Below, piece after piece: positions 25,034 to 34,791 of a stretch of DNA of 64,000 nucleotides (positions are counted from its first letter, which is position 1; every line of letters starts with the position of its first letter). The translations under genes and the position numbers were made by a program. This DNA is from Winogradskyella pelagia (GTDB taxonomy: Bacteria; Bacteroidota; Bacteroidia; Flavobacteriales; Flavobacteriaceae): NCBI RefSeq assembly GCF_017581965.1, contig NZ_JAGEVF010000002.1, positions 186,001 to 250,000 on the forward strand. The letters run 5' to 3'. The notes under the pieces are model-generated. The model did not search any database, was not told where the DNA came from, and saw nothing but the letters and a program-made list of their open reading frames with translations.

Positions 25034-27526
25034 TTACCTTAAGATCACTTTTTGTGTTTTTGTCGAAGTACCATCTGATAATTCAACGATGTAAATTCCT
25101 GATGTTAATGCCGAAGCGTCCATACGCTGCTGTACCTCGTTTAAATTTAGTGCGGTGGTTTTTACCAGACGCCCTTGTAAATCGTAAAGTCGCATAGTTG
25201 TTGCAATATTGAGCTGTCCAGCGACAATTATCTCTTTATTTTCAACGAAGATGGCTAAACCATCTAAGGCAACATCTGTAGTATTAAGAGCACTACCTTC
25301 AAAACGGATAAAAAAGCGTCCCGTACCGCTTAAGGGGGTAGAAGGTGTTAGGCCATAATCCCCAACAGTAAGTTCTGTACTGGTATTGGCCACTGTGTCA
25401 TCTAAAAATACCTTTGTGCCTGCAGGTAAGGTATTGGCCGAAATACCAAAGGTAATTGGTTCGCCTTGATTAGCATTGACACCAAGAGCTATTGTGGTGT
25501 TTTCAAAATCGTTGGCCCCTAAGGCTTGGACTGCAATAGGTTCGCCAGTATTATCTTGAACGAGTTCTGAGTAGATGGAAAAAGCAGGCGCAGAATTTCC
25601 AAAAATAGCGGCATCATAACCAGGGTCTAGCCCTAGACTCGCATTGCTGTTAAAGTAGAAATCTGTCACATAATCGGCAGTAGATGAAGACAATTGAAGC
25701 TCTAAGTTCACCAAAGCTGCATTGCGGCCAGGGATAAAATCATCGGAACTACCAGTACTTCTAATATCCGGTGTAAATGTTAAATCGTACAAGCCTGCAT
25801 TTGTGGCATCCGCGCTTACAAAAAAGCCTTGACCTGGCGCAATGAGGTCAGTTGCATTAGTTGTTGCTAAATTCCAAACGGTCCAACCATTGGAAGCATC
25901 ACCGTCATAGCCATAAATCGCTGCGGCACCAGAATTAAATAAATCTAAATTACTAACACCAGGGGCTACTTCGGTATTTAAAAAGTCCTGTACGTTGATG
26001 TATGAGGAGTATGGGTTCCCAACAAGATTCCATTCTTGAAACCCAGGGCCAGAATTTTGAATATCATTAGTAATGGTTGCGGTTTCTACCGTACCAGTAA
26101 AGGCTAAATCAGCTCCACTATCTGTTGCAGCTCTATACCCTACACCAGAGGTTAAGGTGGCCGACGTGACATCTGTAAAATTTTCATAGTCACCATTCGC
26201 TTTTACAAAAGGTGCAAATGCATAGGTAGTTGGACTTGTGTTGCCATCGTCAAACAGACGCGTCGCGTTGGCGCCAGAACTTAAGAAATCGGACCAGCTT
26301 TGTCCCCCTAAAGGTGGCGCAATAAGGTCGTTGCCATTGGCGTTGGAATTGACAAACCTGAAATAATCTACTTCTCCAGAACCTGAAATCGTTGTGCTTG
26401 GCGAAATAATAAGACTCCCAAAACTTGTTGAGGTGCTATTAATCAATACGCCTCCATTGTTTACAAAGTTGAGGCCTGTATGTGTTAAACTTTGACCAGC
26501 TGATATTACAAGTACATTGGGGCTGTTTATGGTAATATTACCAGAGTGACTGATATCGCTAGCAACAGTTACGAAGTGGTTCAATTCTACAACATCATTT
26601 GTATTAGGAACGCTACCTGAGGTCCATGTAGCAGGGGTATTCCAATTTCCTGAAGCAGCAGTAGTTTGAATATCCCTTACTGTGTAGGAGTAATTGCTAC
26701 CATTATTGTTTTCTATGTCAATGCTTATGAGATCGTATTCAGATTCATCTATAATTGTTGTGGCATCAACAGTGGTGGTAAATAGATAATAGTCTACAGT
26801 AGTGCCTGCAGTATTAACAATGCCAGGGATTATTCCATCCACTTCCTCTGGAAAACCAGGAATGGAGTTTGTCATTTCTACGACATCCGACGTAGCAAAA
26901 CCATCTGTTGAGTATCTAATAAAAATTCTCAACTCGGTATTAGGTGTAGCGGCAAGCGTTCCAAAAACAGTAACAGGTGTACCGTCAGTAATATTATTTG
27001 GAGGCGTTTGTACAGTAGAACTAGAGATATCAAAACCAACAGGCGCGCCTGTGGTTTCCATAAAAATAGCTCTAGTAGTAGTATAGCCACTATCTTCAAA
27101 GTTCATGGTGTAGAAACTGCCATTAGTCAACGTAATAGCAGTTGCAGGTGGGTTACAACTGTTACATTGTGTATAGGTTTCAATTGCATCAAAAGTTACA
27201 GTTGAACGAGTCCACTGGTTAGCATAATAGTTAGTATCAGGTCCGGAAGTAAATTTAAAAAATCTAGAACCGCCGATGGCCTCAGCACCACTAGCTGCAG
27301 CTGCAAATGTGGTTTGCCATCTTAATGTTCCGGCAGAAATTTTAGTCAGCTCTCCATTTGGGCTAAATTGAGCGAAACTTTGAAAAGTAGGGTCTACTAC
27401 ATCGGGATTTCTGAAAGTACCGTCCCAATCACCTGGCATATTTAATCCTTCCGGTTCAAAAATTTGTGCGTTTCCAATAAAAACGAAGGAAACACAAGAA
27501 ATTAAAATAAAGTAAAACTGTCTCAT
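25034..27526 (-). CDS. Large secreted protein with T9SS type A sorting domain (830 aa)
   Basis: Exported cell-surface or released protein of unknown function. Signal peptide at 1-20 (ends FIGNAQ). An N-terminal region of ~270 residues is followed by a scaffold shared with three other proteins in this window. That scaffold has the WNTPATWTSGSVPNTNDVV motif, a short beta-repeat stretch (SISAGQSLTHTG-like), LIAPPLGGQSWSDF, the WNLVGNPYSSYINVQDFL motif, APGQGFFVSAD and DDFIPGRNAALV. The last ~70 residues are the T9SS type A sorting domain: LYDLQGRLVK..., then SGIYIVELSDG and TQKVILR at the C-terminus. No catalytic domain was recognised. A TATATTTG element lies upstream on the minus strand at 27569-27576. 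Confidence 0.85.
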   Translation of the reverse strand: MRQFYFILISCVSFVFIGNAQIFEPEGLNMPGDWDGTFRNPDVVDPTFQSFAQFSPNGELTKISAGTLRWQTTFAAAASGAEAIGGSRFFKFTSGPDTNYYANQWTRSTVTFDAIETYTQCNSCNPPATAITLTNGSFYTMNFEDSGYTTTRAIFMETTGAPVGFDISSSTVQTPPNNITDGTPVTVFGTLAATPNTELRIFIRYSTDGFATSDVVEMTNSIPGFPEEVDGIIPGIVNTAGTTVDYYLFTTTVDATTIIDESEYDLISIDIENNNGSNYSYTVRDIQTTAASGNWNTPATWTSGSVPNTNDVVELNHFVTVASDISHSGNITINSPNVLVISAGQSLTHTGLNFVNNGGVLINSTSTSFGSLIISPSTTISGSGEVDYFRFVNSNANGNDLIAPPLGGQSWSDFLSSGANATRLFDDGNTSPTTYAFAPFVKANGDYENFTDVTSATLTSGVGYRAATDSGADLAFTGTVETATITNDIQNSGPGFQEWNLVGNPYSSYINVQDFLNTEVAPGVSNLDLFNSGAAAIYGYDGDASNGWTVWNLATTNATDLIAPGQGFFVSADATNAGLYDLTFTPDIRSTGSSDDFIPGRNAALVNLELQLSSSTADYVTDFYFNSNASLGLDPGYDAAIFGNSAPAFSIYSELVQDNTGEPIAVQALGANDFENTTIALGVNANQGEPITFGISANTLPAGTKVFLDDTVANTSTELTVGDYGLTPSTPLSGTGRFFIRFEGSALNTTDVALDGLAIFVENKEIIVAGQLNIATTMRLYDLQGRLVKTTALNLNEVQQRMDASALTSGIYIVELSDGTSTKTQKVILR

Positions 27527-27629
27527 AAGCGTATAATAGATTTGATATTTACATTATTAGTTAAAAATCAAATATAGAACTGTTTAGTGACAATTAAAAA
27601 TGCAATCGTTGTGGTGTGGATAAATTAGT

Positions 27630-27722
27630 GGTGATGTGGTGAGTTGGTGAAGCAGTGAAATGGTGAAACAGTGAAATGGTGATACCGTGAAGTTGTGAAC
27701 TGTGATTCGTGAAGCGTGAATT
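27630..27722. repeat. Octamer array (NGTGANNN) passing into heptamers
   Basis: Nine consecutive 8-bp units with a GTGA core (27630-27701), for example GGTGAAAC and AGTGAAAT, are followed by three 7-bp units (GTGATTC, GTGAAGC, GTGAATT). The bases outside the core vary. It lies in the 394-bp gap between two T9SS genes; an apparent ORF through it is an artefact of the repeat. Confidence 0.85.
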
Positions 27723-27734
27723 GTATTTTTATTA

Positions 27735-27839
27735 TTGACCATTGACCATTGACCGTTGACCATTGACCGTTGACCTTTGACCATTGACCATTGACCATTG
27801 ACTTTTGACCTTTGACGATTGACCTTTGATCATTGACTA
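27735..27839 (+). repeat. Heptamer array TTGACCA, 15 units
   Basis: Fifteen contiguous 7-bp units based on TTGACCA, with variation mostly at the last two positions (TTGACCG, TTGACCT, TTGACGA). The same unit, in either orientation, recurs at 47664, 48081 and inside fcl at 48774. It is 12 bp from the octamer array. Confidence 0.92.
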
Positions 27840-27872
27840 TTGCCGTTAGGTGATGCGGTAAATGCTAATAAA

Positions 27873-27899
27873 AAAAGCAGGCTCCTTGGACCTGCTTTT
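27873..27899 (-). terminator. Terminator of the 1045-aa T9SS gene
   Basis: AAAAGCAGG (27873-27881) and CCTGCTTTT (27891-27899) form a perfect 9-bp stem with a 9-nt loop and a T tract on the minus strand, 22 bp after the stop codon. Confidence 0.85.
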
Positions 27900-27920
27900 C
27901 AGTTTTGGTTGGTGGTTTAT

Positions 27921-30900
27921 TTAGTTTAATATCACCTTTTCCGTTTTGCTTTGACTGCTGTTGTTCAACTCAACCACATACACACCAGTGGTTAATCCGT
28001 TGGTGCTAATACTCTGTTTGCGCAGTGCAGGATTTAATTGGAATTGTTTCACCAAACGCCCTTGTAAGTCAAAAATTGACACGGATGTCTCATCTAATAA
28101 TTCTCCTGATACTACAATACTACGCTCTCGGATATCTGTATATATGCGTAGGGTCTCACTGTTTGCATCTGGTATGGATAAGGCACTGTTACTTAAGCGT
28201 AAGAAGAAACGACCTGTACCATTTAAATCACTGCTAGGCGTTAATACAAAGTCGGTTGAATTTAAAAGCGTGTTGGTGTTATTGACATTATCCTCTAAAT
28301 AGATATTAACCGAACCTGGTAAGGTGTTTTCGTTTATGTTAATAGTGATTTGCTCGCCTTGAGCGGCATTAATCCCGAGAGGTATCATCACATCATTATA
28401 GGCCGTTTCCCCAAGGGCTTGTATGGCCATAGGAATCCCTTGGTTTTCATCTAATAACTCTGAGTACAATGAGAAACCTGGTGCATTACCACCAAATAGA
28501 CCAGCATCATAACCTGGGTTTAAACCTGCATCGGTTAAAGACGAAAAATAGAAATCCGTGGCAAAATTATCAGTGCTACTGAACATATTTAACCTTAAAT
28601 GCAAAGGCTGAGGTGTCGTATTTCGACCTTGTATAAAATCATCAGTCCCAGTTGTGGTTCTCATGGCCGGCGTAAACTGTAATTCACCGGTGCCATTTGA
28701 AGGCACAAAGAACCCTTGACCTGGAGCAATATTAATAGTGTTGTTTTGAAAATTATTAATGATGGTCCAAATACCTGTAGCGCCAGAATCTGTGCTATCA
28801 TTGTACCCATAAATTGCTCCGAAAGTAGCATCTATCACGTCGAGACCTGTTTCGTCATTAGCGTCTAAAAAGGCTTGAGCATTTAAGTAGCTCGGATAAG
28901 GATTACCAACGAGATTCCATATTTCAATATCAGGGGAGTCAAAGCCGTAATCATCAAAATCAAAAGTGTTAATAGTTCCTGTAGCTAAGTCATTGACACC
29001 ACCTCTAAAGGCCAATGTTGTACCGCCAAAAGTTGCGGCGCGATACCCTTTTACAGGTTCAATAGTTTCAAAACCATCATCTCCGTCACCTGGAATCCCA
29101 CCTCCATTAAGCTCATCATTTATGAAGTAGTTGATGTAATCTAAATTAAATTGATTATCAAAAGGCCCAAACAAATATTCTAAAATACTTGTTGAACCAT
29201 TATCTGAACTTCCAAATAGATTAAACTCATTTTCAGGGTCTTGAACAAAATCAACAAAAAACAAGCCTGTTAAAGGCGAGGTTATTAAATCATTTCCGCC
29301 TGTAAATCCAGTTCCTACTCCATTGACAAAGCGTCTGTAGGTTACATTATTAACAATACCACCTGCTAATGTGCCATCAAGGATTAAAGATGCATATTGA
29401 TCTGATGTAGAATCCAAATCCAACGTGTTGGCAGTTAAGGTTGCACCAGTTTCAATAGTTAAACTTGCTCCTTCAGATATCGTAAATTGGTTACAGGTAA
29501 TACTAGTGCCCGTTGTTAATACCGCATCTCCAGAACTAATAGTAATATTATCATTGCTAGTTGATACGCCTGTAGGATCACTTGGAGACCAGACACCATT
29601 TGTGAAGGTGTAATTTATGGTGGACGATGGATTAAAAGTGACGCTAATATCATCCAAAGCGAACTCATCTCTACTACCGCTACCACTAATATCATCCCCT
29701 CGCCAATTCAAATAAAAGAAATCATTTGGTTGAATGTTTAGGCCTGTTATGGTTTCTGAAACGGTTGTTGGTACCCATGAATTGGTATCGCTCGCTTCTG
29801 GTGAAACCACATCTAGACTAGGCACATTGGTATAACTGGCATCATCATCACTGTAGAAAAAGCGGAAGTCATTACTGCGGTCTTGGTCATTATTAATATA
29901 AACGGTGTATTCAACCCTTATTTCTGTAACGGTATTTCCGGTTTGATTTTGAGCACGTAGAAAGAGGTTGCCAGGCGTCCAATCCGAACCGCCAGGTTGA
30001 ATACCAAAACTAAAATTCCCCGTAGAGGTTTCGAAAGCATAAAAACCACCAGTACTAACACCACCTGTACTTGATCCTCTGGCATAGTCACCACTGGTGT
30101 TGGTGCCATCATAATTAAGAGTGCCGTCACTCATACCTGTATTCGACCAGGCATTAGAATTAAGTTGGCCTGCTACTGGTGTGGGGCTAAAGCCTGTACC
30201 GCTATAAGTACCATTATTCACATTGGTAACGCTGTTGTCAAAGTCAATAGTAAATTCGGTGTTTTCAGAGGTAATTTGCCATCCCTCCTGGGGAATAGGA
30301 TCACATTCCATTGCAGGGACGGTACCACTAAAAGTTAACCCATTACAGTCATTAAATGCAAAAACTTCAATTTCCCAAAAATCGCCTTCAAACACATTAG
30401 TAAGAAAAATGGTACCACCATCATCACTACTAGGGTCACTGCTGTTTTCCGTATCTATATTGCCAAAACCATTACTAGTAACATCGACGAAATCGATATC
30501 CGCGTCAACCCCTAGATATGGAATTTCAACAATAACTTCATCAAAAGGTAAGCCTGTGGATATACAGGTATAGGTTGCTGGTAAAAATGTAATACCACAA
30601 CTGGTAACACCAGAACTGATGATGACTTGGATATTAGACCACTCTGCATCTGAGAGTTCAAAACTTTGACTCAGTGTTATTTCTAGGAAACCATCTACAT
30701 CTGGGTCATAAAATCCTGGTAAGTTTCCTGAAAAGATTAGGGTTGTTGCATTTCCGTTGTCTGCAGCACCTGAAGTTGCAGGTTCTATTGTTTCTGATCC
30801 TGCCGCTGTCGTTATGGTAAGACCAGCTTCTATTGACCAAGGCGCTCCGAGTCCCTCGACCCAATCAACTATCACCGTAAAGCTGTCGTAGTTACCAGAA

Positions 30901-31058
30901 TCGACACCTGCCGAATTAAACGTATCATTCAACCCTATAGTTACGGGCGAACCTTCTGCGACGAATTCGGGTCCTGAAATGGTTGGAAAACTAAATTGCG
31001 CATTGGAGTACCCGATAAAAGCCAACAACGCAATAAAAAAACTTGTACATTTTTTCAT
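27921..31058 (-). CDS. Large secreted protein with T9SS type A sorting domain (1045 aa)
   Basis: Signal peptide at 1-20 (ends GYSNAQ). The N-terminal ~490 residues contain beta-rich segments, including a carbohydrate-binding-like stretch (residues ~280-470, GWQITSENTEFTIDFDNS to EFALDDISVTF). It then enters the scaffold shared with the neighbouring paralogues: FTNGVWSPSDPTGVSTSND, a beta-repeat with GASLTIETGATL, YRRFVNG, LITSPLTG, IWNLVGNPYPSYLNAQAFL, IAPGQGFFVPSN and DDFIQGRN. The T9SS sorting domain closes it (IFDLQGRLVKQFQL, TTGVYVVELNNSSQSKTEKVIL). It has no recognisable enzyme domain. A likely role as adhesin or surface-layer component is inference. Confidence 0.85.
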   Translation of the reverse strand: MKKCTSFFIALLAFIGYSNAQFSFPTISGPEFVAEGSPVTIGLNDTFNSAGVDSGNYDSFTVIVDWVEGLGAPWSIEAGLTITTAAGSETIEPATSGAADNGNATTLIFSGNLPGFYDPDVDGFLEITLSQSFELSDAEWSNIQVIISSGVTSCGITFLPATYTCISTGLPFDEVIVEIPYLGVDADIDFVDVTSNGFGNIDTENSSDPSSDDGGTIFLTNVFEGDFWEIEVFAFNDCNGLTFSGTVPAMECDPIPQEGWQITSENTEFTIDFDNSVTNVNNGTYSGTGFSPTPVAGQLNSNAWSNTGMSDGTLNYDGTNTSGDYARGSSTGGVSTGGFYAFETSTGNFSFGIQPGGSDWTPGNLFLRAQNQTGNTVTEIRVEYTVYINNDQDRSNDFRFFYSDDDASYTNVPSLDVVSPEASDTNSWVPTTVSETITGLNIQPNDFFYLNWRGDDISGSGSRDEFALDDISVTFNPSSTINYTFTNGVWSPSDPTGVSTSNDNITISSGDAVLTTGTSITCNQFTISEGASLTIETGATLTANTLDLDSTSDQYASLILDGTLAGGIVNNVTYRRFVNGVGTGFTGGNDLITSPLTGLFFVDFVQDPENEFNLFGSSDNGSTSILEYLFGPFDNQFNLDYINYFINDELNGGGIPGDGDDGFETIEPVKGYRAATFGGTTLAFRGGVNDLATGTINTFDFDDYGFDSPDIEIWNLVGNPYPSYLNAQAFLDANDETGLDVIDATFGAIYGYNDSTDSGATGIWTIINNFQNNTINIAPGQGFFVPSNGTGELQFTPAMRTTTGTDDFIQGRNTTPQPLHLRLNMFSSTDNFATDFYFSSLTDAGLNPGYDAGLFGGNAPGFSLYSELLDENQGIPMAIQALGETAYNDVMIPLGINAAQGEQITININENTLPGSVNIYLEDNVNNTNTLLNSTDFVLTPSSDLNGTGRFFLRLSNSALSIPDANSETLRIYTDIRERSIVVSGELLDETSVSIFDLQGRLVKQFQLNPALRKQSISTNGLTTGVYVVELNNSSQSKTEKVILN

Positions 31059-31293
31059 AACGTAAGATTAATACTATTAAACTATTATTTTGGCGATTAT
31101 AATGTAGGGTCAATACAATCGAAGATTTTAAATGTAAGAAAAATTGCTGTTGATTGCTGAACTAGAGGCTAATACACGATGAAGTGCTTATTTTTTTGGT
31201 TGATGGTCTTGGTTTACAGATTATGAAGTAGAAGCAAACCTTTTTCAAAGTGGTTCTTGAAGCGAACAGAGACTTGGAGAGAAGTCAAAAAAA

Positions 31294-31314
31294 AGCAGGC
31301 CCTAAAGACCTGCT
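31294..31314 (-). terminator. Terminator of the 1017-aa T9SS gene
   Basis: AGCAGG (31294-31299) and CCTGCT (31309-31314) pair, with a long A run on the plus strand that is the T tract for minus-strand transcripts. It lies 25 bp after the stop. It resembles the terminator of the neighbouring paralogue at 27873-27899. The rest of the 280-bp gap 31059-31338 shows nothing recognisable. Confidence 0.7.
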
Positions 31315-31338
31315 CTTCCATATAAAAATGTTATCTAA

Positions 31339-34300
31339 TTATTTTAAAATAACCTTCTCCGTTTTGCTTTGGCTACTGTTGCTTAACTGTACCACATAGA
31401 CACCTGTGGTTAACCCACTAGTACTTATAGATTGTGTGCGTAAGCTAGCATCGAGTTCTACTTGTTTTACCAAACGGCCTTGAAGGTCAAAAATCGAAGC
31501 GCTGGTGTTTTCATTTAAGTCGCCCGATACTACGATAGTGCTGTTTTGTGCATTGGTAAAAATTTGTAGTCCATCCAATTCGTTTTGTGGAATGGACAAG
31601 GCATTAGCGGCAAATCTTAAAAAGAAACGTTCGCTACTACTCAATACGGCATTTGGTGTAATGGTGTAATCTGCGGTATTAAGACGTGTTGAGGTATTTT
31701 CAACCGTATCATCTAAATACACATCGATACTATCGGGTAGCGTAGAAGTGCCGTTTAAACTAAACGTTATTTGCTCATTAGGGTTTAAATTTACTACCAA
31801 TGGTACCACAATATTTGTTAAATCGTTGTAAGGCAGGGATTGGTTAACTAAGGCTACTCCAGTATTATCCTCAACCAAATACGAATAAACACCATTCTCT
31901 GTTTGGTCAAAAGCGCCTGTATCGTATCCTGGGTCTAACCCTCTAGTGTTGATATCCCTAAAGTACACATTGGTCACAAAGGACGTCGATGCCGTATTTA
32001 AATTAAGTATGGCATGTGCAAAGTTATTATTGCTAGAGGCATTGCGCCCTAAAATGAAATCGTCACTGCTACCTGTACGTTGCATAGTTTCGGTAAAGTC
32101 TATACCACTGCCACCACCAGCAGGGGCAGCAACAAAAAAGCCTTGGCCAGGAGTAATTAAAAGATCTTGGTCCACATTTAAATCCCAAATGGTCCAAATA
32201 CTACCGCTGCTATTAGCATTATAGCCATAAACACCATAAAAGGCACTCCTAATATTAGTATTGGCAACATTCTCAGTTAAAAAGTCACCAATGTCCAAGT
32301 GGCTTGGATAAGGATTTCCAATAAGGTTCCAGAAACTTGTGGCATCAAAAAGCGTTACTGGTATATCACCAGAATTTGGTGTACCGCTAAAGGCTAGAGT
32401 TTCACCACCACTGGCTTGAGTCCCAGCTCTAAAGCCAGCGCCAGAGGCGATTGCGGTTCCACTATTTGCTGTAGTGTCATAGTTTTCATAAGCATTAGAC
32501 GTGGTATTGAAAGGCGCAAAGGCTCTTAGTGTACCCGACTCCGCTAGTGAGCCTGTATTTGCCGTTGCAAAGGCCCCAAACGGTTGTCCGTCAATAGGTG
32601 AAGACACTAAATCATTAGTCCCTGTTGGTCCAACTTGAGCGGTATAGCGGTTGTAGGTGATGCCTCCGGTAACCGTGCCATTGACGATTAGGCTTGCGTA
32701 TAATTGACTCGTAGAATTAAGCGCAAAGGTGCCAGAATTTGTTAAGTCACCGGCTGAGGTTAAAGACTGTCCCGAATTCACCGTAAGACTGCCTGCTGAT
32801 CTAATTGTCACATTATTGCTGTTAAGATCAGAGGTGATGTTGGCACTCCCATTAAGAACTAAGATATCGTCTGCAGATGTTGCATTGCCATTGGGGTTTC
32901 TAGGTTTCCAAGCACCATTAAAACGAAATTCGTTTTCGGAAGCTCCAGGTGTAGCGTCAGCAACATTGGCTGCAGAAATTGTCCAACTTGATGCTTGCCA
33001 TGTCGTAGACGGTGAATCCATTATATCATTGCGAACGGCTCTACTATCTCCATATTCCCAAGCCTCACCAGTACCATCCACGCCAATTTGTCCATAAACA
33101 TCAAATAAGGTTCCAGCTGGAAAAACACCTTGGTACATCCCAAAGGGATCATCACCATTTACTGCAAACCCTCCATTTATTTCATCTGGACTAAACCCAT
33201 AGGCTAAGTCAAAATTGGTTCCGCTGGCAGCAATAACTAAATAATTTCCTGCTGCTAAGATACCAGAATTAAGCTGCTCAGTATTAGCGCTTGTCGCCGT
33301 AGGAGCCTCATTGACAAATCTGGATATATAAATTGGTGTAACAGAAAAATCAATGTCTGTAGAACCATTGTTATAAATTTCAACAAAACGTGCATTAGCG
33401 TTATCTCCTGGATCCGCGACTTCAGAAATTATCAAAGATGGTGCTGGTGGTGTGTCATCATCAATAATCGTCACCGTATGTTGGCTGGTACCTAAATCAG
33501 CGGTTCCAGAAGTGACTGCAAGATCTAAAATTATGGTTTCATCATCAAAATCGGCATCGTCATTAATGTCTAAAGACACGTTTAAGGTCTCATCTGCATT
33601 AAAGGTTAAACTAGTAGTATTCAAGGTGTAATCACCAGCTTCTGCATCACCACCGCTTACGCTTACAGATACTGTAACTGGTGCGTCATAGTTGGTCATG
33701 GTTACTGGAATGCTGGTGTTAAATGAAGTATTGGTTTCATTTTCTGTGCTTGTGGCTGAGTCAAAACTTATGGTTGGTGTTGCAGGACCTCCTGTACAAT
33801 CGGACAATGAAAAGGAACCAATAAAACCGGTTGTTGCACTATTGTCCGTTGTCCAATTGGCAGAATTGAAAATAGCCATTTTTATCTCAGCTATAGTTCC
33901 AGTTGTTATTCCTGAATACCACATATTATCAACCTCTGGTATAGCCAGGGCATCTACGTTATCAGTTAGGCCATTTGGTAATGCGGAATTGTTTGTGCTC
34001 GTTGCGGTAGCGGCCCAGGTAGTTCCATCTGAGTGCAAGGCAGTTAATATTGTTGGACTGCCCAAAGTTCCTGTAAATGCTATAATTTGGTCCCCGGACG
34101 TGGATAAGGCCATACTTGATTCCGTAAAAGTTATTATATCACCACAAGAAACTCCTGGTGATACCCATGTATCAATACCTTCTCCAGTTCGAAAACTTCC
34201 CGTCGAGAACCAGCCATTATCAGTGAAGTTAATTTCTGTACCGTTTGGAATATCAACAAACGTAACAAACTTAACATCTGTACTGGTACCATCTGTTATC

Positions 34301-34392
34301 ATTTGTAAAAGAGCTATATCCCCAGAATTAACTTGCCCAAACCCGAAGCTTGTTATTAATAAACCTAAAATCGCAATGTAAAATTTTTTCAT
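31339..34392 (-). CDS. Large secreted protein with Calx-beta, lamin-tail and T9SS sorting domains (1017 aa)
   Basis: Signal peptide at 1-19 (ends SFGFGQ). A Calx-beta domain lies at ~205-315, with the typical TISFDSATSTENE start and DDADFDDETIILDLAV strand pair and the TIIDDD end. A lamin-tail domain (LTD) lies at ~320-440 (LIISEVADPGDNANARFVEIYN). The shared paralogue scaffold begins near 495 (FNGAWKPRNPNGNATSADD) with FWNLIGNPYPSHLDIGDFL, ITPGQGFFVAAP and DDFILGRNA. The T9SS type A sorting domain is at ~945-1017 (IFDLQGRLVKQVEL, SKTEKVILK). Calx-beta and LTD domains suggest a Ca-binding, cell-surface role. A TATATTTG element lies upstream on the minus strand at 34501-34508. Confidence 0.87.
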   Translation of the reverse strand: MKKFYIAILGLLITSFGFGQVNSGDIALLQMITDGTSTDVKFVTFVDIPNGTEINFTDNGWFSTGSFRTGEGIDTWVSPGVSCGDIITFTESSMALSTSGDQIIAFTGTLGSPTILTALHSDGTTWAATATSTNNSALPNGLTDNVDALAIPEVDNMWYSGITTGTIAEIKMAIFNSANWTTDNSATTGFIGSFSLSDCTGGPATPTISFDSATSTENETNTSFNTSIPVTMTNYDAPVTVSVSVSGGDAEAGDYTLNTTSLTFNADETLNVSLDINDDADFDDETIILDLAVTSGTADLGTSQHTVTIIDDDTPPAPSLIISEVADPGDNANARFVEIYNNGSTDIDFSVTPIYISRFVNEAPTATSANTEQLNSGILAAGNYLVIAASGTNFDLAYGFSPDEINGGFAVNGDDPFGMYQGVFPAGTLFDVYGQIGVDGTGEAWEYGDSRAVRNDIMDSPSTTWQASSWTISAANVADATPGASENEFRFNGAWKPRNPNGNATSADDILVLNGSANITSDLNSNNVTIRSAGSLTVNSGQSLTSAGDLTNSGTFALNSTSQLYASLIVNGTVTGGITYNRYTAQVGPTGTNDLVSSPIDGQPFGAFATANTGSLAESGTLRAFAPFNTTSNAYENYDTTANSGTAIASGAGFRAGTQASGGETLAFSGTPNSGDIPVTLFDATSFWNLIGNPYPSHLDIGDFLTENVANTNIRSAFYGVYGYNANSSGSIWTIWDLNVDQDLLITPGQGFFVAAPAGGGSGIDFTETMQRTGSSDDFILGRNASSNNNFAHAILNLNTASTSFVTNVYFRDINTRGLDPGYDTGAFDQTENGVYSYLVEDNTGVALVNQSLPYNDLTNIVVPLVVNLNPNEQITFSLNGTSTLPDSIDVYLDDTVENTSTRLNTADYTITPNAVLSSSERFFLRFAANALSIPQNELDGLQIFTNAQNSTIVVSGDLNENTSASIFDLQGRLVKQVELDASLRTQSISTSGLTTGVYVVQLSNSSQSKTEKVILK

Positions 34393-34791
34393 GTGTAAAA
34401 CTATTTCGGTTTCTGTAGGTTCAACATATAAAGAACCATCAAAAACACAACTATTAAATTATAAAGTGGAATGTAGTTTAGGTAGATGCTTTTGGGACCT
34501 CAAATATAGGGTTTTATTCAAAATTGTAATGCTTGGGATATTAATAAATTATTAACATAACGTCTAGTGGTCATTGAAGTTCTGTAATGCCAAAAAAACA
34601 TATTTTAGACTATTCATTGCTCAGATTATAAAATAAAATCGAATTACGATTTTTAGATGTAATTGGTTCAATAACAGTGGTTGAGTATTTTTTGTCGCAA
34701 CTTTGTTTAACTTTGACGGATATATTTTTTTATTTCCTAAAAGAAGTCCTACATTTATCGATGCTATTAATTTAACGATGATCCTAACCTA
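34393..34791. promoter_or_regulatory. Divergent intergenic region with promoter elements on both strands
   Basis: This 399-bp gap separates divergent genes. It holds a minus-strand TATATTTG (34508-34501) for the T9SS gene and a plus-strand TAACTTTG (34708-34715) for the operon starting at 34792. Neither has a well-spaced TTTG partner. I see no gene in it. Confidence 0.45.

Noticed and set aside
27584..27784. Minus-strand ORF of 66 codons beginning MVKGQRSMVNGQWSMVN
   Set aside because: It is the translation of the heptamer and octamer arrays; the repetitive peptide is an artefact of a stop-free repeat frame.
33692..34381. Plus-strand ORF of 229 codons
   Set aside because: It lies wholly antisense to the 1017-aa T9SS gene, whose domains and signal peptide are convincing; the composition is that of a shadow frame.
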